A DNA stretch of 64,000 bases, from positions 62,001 through 126,000 of the forward strand of contig NZ_JACYXZ010000003.1 in assembly GCF_014842875.1 (NCBI RefSeq). Direction: 5' to 3'. The notes beneath the pieces are model-generated. The model was not told the DNA's origin and made no database searches. It saw nothing but the letters and a program-made list of their open reading frames with translations. Both the position numbers and the translations under genes were made by a program. The DNA is from Nocardioides donggukensis (GTDB lineage: Bacteria > Actinomycetota > Actinomycetes > Propionibacteriales > Nocardioidaceae). This document shows, piece by piece, positions 57,817-64,000 of the stretch (position 1 is the first letter of the stretch; each line of letters opens with the position of its first letter).

Positions 57817-58749
57817 TCACGGCCCGAGCAGGGCACCGTGGGTGTCGAGGTCCAGATGCGTGGCCTGCCAGCCGTCCGGGCAGCGCCGGAGCAGGTCGTC
57901 GGGTCCGGTGGCCCAGCCGGCCGTGGGCCGGGCCGGCCCGTCGGTGAAGCACAGCACCGTCGGTCCGGCACCGGAGACGACCGCGGCGTGCCCGTCGGCC
58001 CGGAGCGACCGCACGAGGGCCAGCGACTCCGGCATCGCCCGCTCGCGGAACTCCTGGTGCAGGTAGTCGCGGGTGGCGGTCGCGAGCAGGTCGGGACGTC
58101 CGGCCAGGGCGGCCACGAGCAGCGCCGTCCGGCCGGAGTTGGCGGCCGCCTCGGCGTGCGGCACGGTTGCGGGCAGCAGCCCACGGGCCACCTCCGTGCG
58201 CACCGGGGTCGGCGGGACGAACACCACGGCCGAGATCCGCGGGTCCACCGGCGAGGGGACCGCGTAGAACCCGCCGTCCTCCTGACCGGCGATGACGAAG
58301 CCTCCGAGCAGGGCCGGCGCGACGTTGTCGGGGTGCCCCTCCATCCGGGCCGCCAGGTCGAGGAGGGCGTCGTCGTCGAGCAGCAGCGAACCGCCGCCGA
58401 CCAACCCCCTCGCGAGCACCAGCCCCGCCACGATGGCCGCCGAGGAGGACCCGAGCCCGCGGCTGTGCGGGATCCGGTTGGTGCACCGCAGGCTGAGCCC
58501 GGGCGGCTGCGTGGCGCCCATGGCGGCGAACGCCTCGTGCATGGCGCGCACCACCAGGTGCGAGGCGTCGCGCGGCACCTCGTCGGCCCCGGCTCCGGTC
58601 ACCTCGACGAGGAGACCGCTCCCGACGACCCGGGCCTCCAGCTCGTCGCGCAGGCCCAGGGCCAGCCCGAGGGAGTCGAAGCCCGGCCCGAGGTTGGCCG
58701 AGGTGGCCGGCACCGTGACCCGGACCGGCTCGTCGACGTAGCGCACCAT
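57817..58749 (-). CDS. thrB: Homoserine kinase
   Basis: A 310-residue GHMP kinase phosphorylating homoserine to O-phosphohomoserine. PATSANLGPGFDSLGLAL (N-terminal signature), PHSRGLGSSSAAIVAGL (ATP-binding motif) and AVVSGAGPTVLCF (C-terminal GHMP motif) are intact. Twelve bases after thrC in the same operon. Confidence 0.96.
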   Translation of the reverse strand: MVRYVDEPVRVTVPATSANLGPGFDSLGLALGLRDELEARVVGSGLLVEVTGAGADEVPRDASHLVVRAMHEAFAAMGATQPPGLSLRCTNRIPHSRGLGSSSAAIVAGLVLARGLVGGGSLLLDDDALLDLAARMEGHPDNVAPALLGGFVIAGQEDGGFYAVPSPVDPRISAVVFVPPTPVRTEVARGLLPATVPHAEAAANSGRTALLVAALAGRPDLLATATRDYLHQEFRERAMPESLALVRSLRADGHAAVVSGAGPTVLCFTDGPARPTAGWATGPDDLLRRCPDGWQATHLDLDTHGALLGP

Positions 58750-58761
58750 CGTCGGCGCCGC

Positions 58762-59832
58762 TCAGGCCCGGAGGCCGGCGGCGGCCGCGGCGGCACCCAC
58801 CTCCGCGTCGACGATGTTGTCGACGAGGTGGCCGAAGCCCTCCAGCGCCGTCGCGGTGTCCTTCAACCCGTGCCCGGTGACGGTCACCACGATCGTCCGA
58901 CCCGCGAGGGACTCCCCCGCCCGGGCGTCGCGCAGCAGCCCGGCGACGCCGGCCGCGGAGGCGGGCTCCACGAACACCCCGTCCCGGGCCGCTAGCTCAC
59001 GCTGCCCGGCCAGGATCTCGTCGTCGGACAGCGCCGCGAACCCGCCACCGGACTCCTCCGCCGCGGTCACCGCGAGCTTCCACGACGCGGGGTTGCCGAC
59101 CCGGATCGCGGTCGCCTTGGTCTCGGGCTCGGGGAACGGCTCCCCGGTGACGAGGGGCGCCGCGCCCTCGGCCTGGAAGCCCCGCATCCGCGGCAGCCGG
59201 GTCGCGCGGCCGAGGTCGGCGTACTCCCGGTAGCCCATCCAGTACGCCGAGATGTTGCCGGCGTTGCCCACGGGCAGGTAGTGCAGGTCCGGTGCGTCGC
59301 CGAGCAGGTCGACGATCTCGAAGGAGGCGGTCTTCTGGCCCTGGAGCCGGTAGGGGTTGACCGAGTTCACCAGCGCGACCGGGTAGGCCTCGGACAGACC
59401 GCGGGCGATCGTCAGGCAGTCGTCGAAGTTGCCGCGCACCATGATCACCTGGGCGCCGTGCATGATCGCCTGCGCCATCTTCCCCGCGGCGATCTTGCCC
59501 TCGGGCACCAGGACCAGGGGCTTGAGCCCGGCCTTGGCGGCGTAGGCGGCCATCGAGGCCGAGGTGTTCCCGGTCGAGGCGCAGACCACGGCCTGCTGGC
59601 CCTCGTGCACCGCGGCCGAGATCGCGGTGGTCATCCCGCGGTCCTTGAACGAGCCGGTCGGGTTGTCGCCCTCGACCTTGAGCCACACGCTGGCCCCGGT
59701 CTCGCCGGACAGCCACCCGGACTCGACCAGCGGCGTCCCGCCCTCGCGCAGCGTGACGGCCGGGGTGCCCTCGGGGAGGTCGAGCAGGTCGCGGTACTCC
59801 TCGATGACGCCGAGCCACTGGTGCGTGCTCAC
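58762..59832 (-). CDS. thrC: Threonine synthase
   Basis: A 356-residue PLP enzyme converting O-phosphohomoserine to threonine. The cofactor Lys is Lys63 in [29 protein letters not shown] binds the PLP phosphate; [16 protein letters not shown] follows. It is the short form of actinobacteria. GTG overlaps the hom stop (GTGA). Confidence 0.97.
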   Translation of the reverse strand: MSTHQWLGVIEEYRDLLDLPEGTPAVTLREGGTPLVESGWLSGETGASVWLKVEGDNPTGSFKDRGMTTAISAAVHEGQQAVVCASTGNTSASMAAYAAKAGLKPLVLVPEGKIAAGKMAQAIMHGAQVIMVRGNFDDCLTIARGLSEAYPVALVNSVNPYRLQGQKTASFEIVDLLGDAPDLHYLPVGNAGNISAYWMGYREYADLGRATRLPRMRGFQAEGAAPLVTGEPFPEPETKATAIRVGNPASWKLAVTAAEESGGGFAALSDDEILAGQRELAARDGVFVEPASAAGVAGLLRDARAGESLAGRTIVVTVTGHGLKDTATALEGFGHLVDNIVDAEVGAAAAAAGLRA

Positions 59833-61115
59833 TCCGACATCCCCTCCACCCGCATGACCGAGGTGATGTCGCGGACGATCTCCATCCCGCGCAGGTGCTC
59901 GACGGTGTCGGCCAGCTGCCGGTCGGTCGCCCGGTGCGAGACGACGACCAGCTGGGCGTCGTCGTCGCGACCCTCCTGGCGGACGGTCTGGATGGAGACG
60001 CCGTGCTCGGAGAAGGCGGTCGCCACGGCGGCGAGGACGCCGGCGCGGTCGGCCACGTCGATGCTCACGTGGTAGCGGGTCAGCGTCTCCCCCATCGGCA
60101 GCACCGCCCGCGCGGCGTACGACGACTCCCCGGTGCCGCGGGTCTCCGCCAGCCGGTTGCGCGCGACCGTGACCAGGTCGCCGAGCACCGCGGACGCGGT
60201 CGGCGAGCCGCCCGCCCCCGGTCCGTAGAACATGAGCTGACCGGCCGCCTCCGACTCGACGAAGACCGCGTTGTAGGCCTCACGGACCGAGGCGAGCGGG
60301 TGCGAGCGCGGGATCATCGCCGGGTGCACGCGGGCGGCGACCGCGCCGTCCTTGAGCTCGCAGATCGCCAGCAGCTTCACGACCGCGTCCATCTCGCGGG
60401 CCGAGGCGACGTCCGCGGCGGTCACCTCGGAGATGCCCTCGCGGTAGACGTCGGCGACGGTGACCCGGCTGTGGAAGGCGAGGCTGGCGAGGATCGCCGC
60501 CTTCGCCGCGGCGTCGAAGCCCTCGACGTCGGCGGTGGGGTCGGCCTCCGCGTAGCCCAGCTCCTGGGCCTCCTCCAGGGCGTCGGTGAAGCCGGCTCCC
60601 GTGGTGTCCATCTTGTCCAGGACGAAGTTCGTGGTGCCGTTGACGATGCCGAGCACCCTGGTGACGGTGTCACCGGCCAGCGACTCGCGGAGCGGTCGCA
60701 GGATCGGGATCGCGCCCGCCACCGCGGCCTCGTAGTAGAGGTCCCGACCGGCCTTCTCGGCCGCCTCGAACAACGTGGAGCCGTCCTCGGCCAGCAGGGC
60801 CTTGTTCGCCGAGACCACCGAGGCGCCGTGCTCGAGGGCGGTGAGGATCAGCGAGCGCGCGGGCTCGATGCCGCCGATCAGCTCGACCACGAGGTCCACC
60901 TCGCCACCGGAGACCAGCCCGTGCGCGTCCGTGGTGAGCAGTCCCGGCGCCACCTCGACCTCGCGCGGCGCGTCCAGCCGGCGGACCGCGACGCCGACCA
61001 GCTCCACCGGCGCGCCCACGCGCGCCGCCAGGTCGTCGGCCTGCTCGGTGAGCAGCCGGACCACCTGCGAACCGACCGAGCCACAGCCGAGCACGGCCAC
61101 CTTGAGGCGCTTCAT
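59829..61115 (-). CDS. hom: Homoserine dehydrogenase
   Basis: A 428-residue enzyme reducing aspartate semialdehyde to homoserine. It shows the NAD(P) motif [14 protein letters not shown] (7-20), [26 protein letters not shown] and a C-terminal ACT domain ([31 protein letters not shown]) for threonine feedback. ATG overlaps the lysA stop (ATGA). Confidence 0.97.
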   Translation of the reverse strand: MKRLKVAVLGCGSVGSQVVRLLTEQADDLAARVGAPVELVGVAVRRLDAPREVEVAPGLLTTDAHGLVSGGEVDLVVELIGGIEPARSLILTALEHGASVVSANKALLAEDGSTLFEAAEKAGRDLYYEAAVAGAIPILRPLRESLAGDTVTRVLGIVNGTTNFVLDKMDTTGAGFTDALEEAQELGYAEADPTADVEGFDAAAKAAILASLAFHSRVTVADVYREGISEVTAADVASAREMDAVVKLLAICELKDGAVAARVHPAMIPRSHPLASVREAYNAVFVESEAAGQLMFYGPGAGGSPTASAVLGDLVTVARNRLAETRGTGESSYAARAVLPMGETLTRYHVSIDVADRAGVLAAVATAFSEHGVSIQTVRQEGRDDDAQLVVVSHRATDRQLADTVEHLRGMEIVRDITSVMRVEGMSE

Positions 61116-62515
61116 CGCGTCGCTCCCACATCCGTTGCCAACAGGTCGTCCTCAGTCTCCCGGCGTACGACGACGCGCGCGACGCCGTCCCGGACCGCGA
61201 TCACCGGCGGTCGCAGCGCGTGGTTGTAGTTGCTCGCCATCGACCGACAGTAGGCCCCGGTGCCCGGCACCGCGAGCAGGTCCCCCGGCGCCAGGTCGCC
61301 GGGCAGGAACTCGTCCTTGACCACGATGTCCCCCGCCTCGCAGTGCTTGCCGACGACCCGGCCCAGCACCGGGGCCGCGGTCGAGGTGCGGGAGGCGAGG
61401 GTGCAGGAGTAGTCGGCGTCGTAGAGCGCGGTCCGGATGTTGTCGCTCATCCCGCCGTCGACGGAGACGTAGCTGCGCCGGGCGCCGCCGTCCAGCGCGA
61501 CCTCCTTGACGGTCCCGATCTCGTAGACCGTGCAGACGCTCGGGCCGACGATCGCGCGACCGGGCTCGATCGAGAGCCGCGGCCGGTCCAGGCCCAGCGC
61601 CCGGCACTCGTGCTCGACGATCGCGGTCATCTCGGCGGCCAGCCGCGCCGGCTCGGCCGGGTCGTCCTGGGTGGTGTAGGCGATGCCGAACCCGCCGCCG
61701 AGGTCCATCTCGGGCATCCTCACGCCCAGGTCGGTCGCCACCCGGGCGTGCAGCGCCAGCACCCGACGGGCGGCCACCTCGAAGCCGCTGGTGTCGAAGA
61801 TCTGGCTGCCGATGTGGCTGTGCAGGCCGAGCAGCTCCAGGCCCGGCGCGGCGAGCACCCGGCGTACCGCCTCGAGGGCGTCGCCCGCGGTGATCGAGAA
61901 CCCGAACTTCTGGTCCTCGTGGGCGGTGGCGATGTACTCGTGGGTGTGCGCCTCCACGCCGGCGGTCACCCGCACCATCACCCGGGCCGCCCGCCCGGTG
62001 GCCGCGGTCAGCGCCTCGAGCCGCTCCAGCTCGTGGAAGGAGTCGACGATGATCCGGCCGACCCCGGCCTCGAGGGCCCGGGCCAGCTCGTCGGCGGTCT
62101 TGTTGTTGCCGTGGTAGCCGATCCGGGCCGGGTCGAAGCCGGCGGCGAGGGCGACGCTCAGCTCACCGGCGGAGCAGACGTCCAGGCAGAGTCCCTCCTC
62201 GGCGACCCACCGGGCGACGGTCGTGCAGAGGAACGCCTTGCCCGCGTAGAACACGTCGTAGTCGGCGAAGGCGTCCCGGAAGGCGCCGGCCCGGGCCCGG
62301 AAGTCGGCCTCGTCCAGGACGTACGCCGGGGAGCCGTGCTCGGCGACGAGGTCCGGGAGCGGCACCCCGCCGACGGCGAGCACCCCGTCGGCCTTCTCCG
62401 CGGTCGCGGACCACAGGTGGCCGACGAGGTCGTTGGGGTCGGCCGGCTGCCGGAGCCAGGCCGGCCCACGGGAGTTGATGTCGGCGTGCAGCGCGCCGGC
62501 CTCGTGTGCCCTCAT
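61112..62515 (-). CDS. lysA: Diaminopimelate decarboxylase
   Basis: A 467-residue fold-III PLP enzyme making lysine from meso-diaminopimelate. The PLP Lys is Lys93 in VFYAGKAFL; LDVCSAGEL, GYHGNNKTADEL, HSHIGSQIFD, EPGRAIVG and CEAGDI (substrate Cys) are present. Starts ten bases after argS and is coupled to hom, forming an argS-lysA-hom-thrC-thrB order. Confidence 0.97.
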   Translation of the reverse strand: MRAHEAGALHADINSRGPAWLRQPADPNDLVGHLWSATAEKADGVLAVGGVPLPDLVAEHGSPAYVLDEADFRARAGAFRDAFADYDVFYAGKAFLCTTVARWVAEEGLCLDVCSAGELSVALAAGFDPARIGYHGNNKTADELARALEAGVGRIIVDSFHELERLEALTAATGRAARVMVRVTAGVEAHTHEYIATAHEDQKFGFSITAGDALEAVRRVLAAPGLELLGLHSHIGSQIFDTSGFEVAARRVLALHARVATDLGVRMPEMDLGGGFGIAYTTQDDPAEPARLAAEMTAIVEHECRALGLDRPRLSIEPGRAIVGPSVCTVYEIGTVKEVALDGGARRSYVSVDGGMSDNIRTALYDADYSCTLASRTSTAAPVLGRVVGKHCEAGDIVVKDEFLPGDLAPGDLLAVPGTGAYCRSMASNYNHALRPPVIAVRDGVARVVVRRETEDDLLATDVGATR

Positions 62516-62525
62516 GCCGGCCCGC

Positions 62526-64000
62526 TCACATGCGCTCCGGCGCCGAGACGCCGAGCAGGTCGAGTCCGTTGGCGATGACCTGCCGGGTGGCCGCGACCAG
62601 GACCAGGCGGGCGCGGTGCAGGTCGCCGGCCTCCTCGTCGCCCATCGGGAGCACCCGGCAGTTGTCGTAGAACCGGTGGTAGGAGGCGGCCACCTCCTCG
62701 AGGTACCTCGCCACCCGGTGCGGCTCCCGGAGCTGCGCCGCGGAGGTCACCACCCGGGGGAACTCGGCGAGCGCCCGCAGCAGCTCACCCTCCTTCTCGT
62801 GCGAGAGCAGCGACGGGTCGAAGCCGGTCTCGTCGGGGTCGACGGGGCCGTGGGGTGCGACCGGCAGCAGCAGGCCGAGGTCGGCGGCGTTGCGCAGGAT
62901 CGAGGAGACCCGGGCGTGCGCGTACTGGACGTAGTACACGGGGTTGTCGCTGGTGGCGCGCGCCCACAGGTCGAGGTCGATGTCGATCTCGGAGTCGGAG
63001 GTGTAGCGGGCCAGGGCGTAGCGCGCGGCGTCGCGACCGATGGCGTCGACCAGGTCGTCGAGGGTGATCACGGTGCCGGCCCGCTTGGACATCCGCAGCG
63101 GCGCCCCGTCACTGAGCAGGTTGACCAGCTGGCCGATGAGGATCTCCAGGTTGGTGCCCGGGACGTCGCCGAAGGCCGCGCACATCGCCATCATCCGGCC
63201 GACGTACCCGTGGTGGTCGGCGCCGAGCATGATCAGGCAGCGGTCGAAGCCGCGCTCGCGCTTGTCGAGGTAGTAGGCGAGGTCGCCGGAGAGGTAGGCC
63301 GGCTGCCCGTTGGACCGGACGATCACTCGGTCCTTGTCGTCGCCGAACTGCTCGGTGCGCAGCCAGAGCGCGCCGTCCTGCTCGTAGGTGTTGCCGAGCT
63401 CGGTGAGCCGGTCGATCGCCCGCTGGACGGCGCCGGTCTCGTGCAGGTGGTTCTCGTGGAAGTAGACGTCGAAGTCGACCCCGAAGTCGTGCAGGGTCTT
63501 CTTGATCTCGGTGAACATCGCCTCGACGCCCTCGGCGCGGAACACCTCCTGCGCCTCCTCCTCGGGCAGGTCGAGGACGTCGGGACGGCGGTCCAGGACC
63601 GCGTCCGCGATGTCGACGATGTACTGGCCGCCGTACCCGTCCTCGGGTGCCGGCTTGCCCTGGGCGCTGGCGAGCAGGGAGCGGGCGAACCGGTCGATCT
63701 GGGCGCCGTGGTCGTTGAAGTAGTACTCCCGGGTGACCTCGGCCCCGGTGAAGGAGAAGATCCGGCCCAGCGCGTCCCCCACGGCGGCCCACCGGGTGCC
63801 GCCGATGTGGATCGGGCCGGTGGGGTTGGCGGAGACGAACTCGAGGTCGATCCGCTCGCCCGCGAACAGGTCCGAGGAGCCGTACGCCGACCCGAGGGCC
63901 AGCACCTGCGCGGCCACCGCACCCTGGGCGCCGGAGGAGACCCGCACGTTGAGGAAGCCCGGACCGGCGACCTCGACCTCGGCGATCCCGTCGGCCGAGC
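62526..64000 (-). CDS. argS: Arginine-tRNA ligase, 5' end outside window
   Basis: The frame is open through the end of the window; the first roughly 80-100 residues are missing. The class I signature is seen in [24 protein letters not shown] (HIGH-like HIGG), with the RMSKRAGT (KMSKS-equivalent) loop. The C-terminal DALR anticodon-binding domain ends in [22 protein letters not shown] and a VSAPERM tail. Stop at 62526-62528. Confidence 0.96.
   Translation of the reverse strand, partial: SADGIAEVEVAGPGFLNVRVSSGAQGAVAAQVLALGSAYGSSDLFAGERIDLEFVSANPTGPIHIGGTRWAAVGDALGRIFSFTGAEVTREYYFNDHGAQIDRFARSLLASAQGKPAPEDGYGGQYIVDIADAVLDRRPDVLDLPEEEAQEVFRAEGVEAMFTEIKKTLHDFGVDFDVYFHENHLHETGAVQRAIDRLTELGNTYEQDGALWLRTEQFGDDKDRVIVRSNGQPAYLSGDLAYYLDKRERGFDRCLIMLGADHHGYVGRMMAMCAAFGDVPGTNLEILIGQLVNLLSDGAPLRMSKRAGTVITLDDLVDAIGRDAARYALARYTSDSEIDIDLDLWARATSDNPVYYVQYAHARVSSILRNAADLGLLLPVAPHGPVDPDETGFDPSLLSHEKEGELLRALAEFPRVVTSAAQLREPHRVARYLEEVAASYHRFYDNCRVLPMGDEEAGDLHRARLVLVAATRQVIANGLDLLGVSAPERM

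Overview
The window is GC-rich chromosomal DNA of an actinobacterium. Three things suggest Nocardioidaceae (Nocardioides-like): gene content, frequent GTG starts, and a DUF222/HNH gene inside dispersed palindromic repeats. The genus is an inference. No rRNA, tRNA, CRISPR array, phage or transposase gene was seen. About 60 protein genes cover nearly all of it.

Layout. 1-5.7 kb: a translationally coupled trehalose/glycogen operon (treS 3' end, maltokinase, glgB, APH-type kinase), then a GNAT-Nudix fusion. 6.8-9.5 kb: a DUF222/HNH nuclease gene flanked by two repeat-dense, gene-free stretches. 9.5-13.4 kb: a methyltransferase-like protein, a YbbN-type thioredoxin/TPR protein, an SDR protein, a MarR regulator, a PH-domain membrane protein and a 56-residue membrane protein. 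13.4-18.7 kb: meaB, thiolase, a secreted LamG protein, mce and ccr. 18.9-31.7 kb: Scy/FilP-like coiled-coil protein, AI-2E transporter, divergent EamA/CGNR pair, hydrolase, M6 metalloprotease, tandem 3-hydroxyacyl-CoA dehydrogenase, AGCS symporter, nucS and a DUF952 protein. 31.7-38.8 kb: D-amino-acid oxidase, small proteins, DUF427, ethylmalonyl-CoA mutase, STAS protein, PduO-type cobalamin adenosyltransferase and an MFS transporter. 38.9-48.4 kb: DUF2550, the complete F1Fo ATP synthase operon and a WecA/TagO-type transferase. 48.4-51.4 kb: tsaC/sua5, prmC, prfA, rpmE. 51.5-55.7 kb: a coupled four-gene cassette (response regulator, HEAT-repeat membrane protein, GT2 glycosyltransferase, MFS exporter). 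55.7-64 kb: rho, thrB, thrC, hom, lysA and the 3' part of argS.

How the genes fit together. ccr, mce and ecm are ethylmalonyl-CoA pathway enzymes. meaB and the adenosyltransferase protect and supply the B12 cofactor of the mutase, and the thiolase and hydroxyacyl-CoA dehydrogenase feed C4 acyl-CoAs into it. From memory, the order argS-lysA-hom-thrC-thrB-rho-rpmE-prfA-prmC-sua5-wecA-atp and the group mce-thiolase-meaB near scy/filP are conserved in actinobacteria such as Streptomyces. The response regulator-HEAT-GT2-MFS cassette interrupts the usual rho-rpmE neighbourhood and is the best candidate for an undescribed system.

Regulation. At least ten genes have a TANNNT-like -10 box that ends 6-8 nt before the start codon, with no room for a ribosome binding site, which indicates leaderless transcripts. 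Others (ATP synthase genes, thiolase, rpmE, the SDR gene) have clear Shine-Dalgarno sites. Operator candidates precede ccr, lie between EamA and CGNR, and precede the MarR operon.
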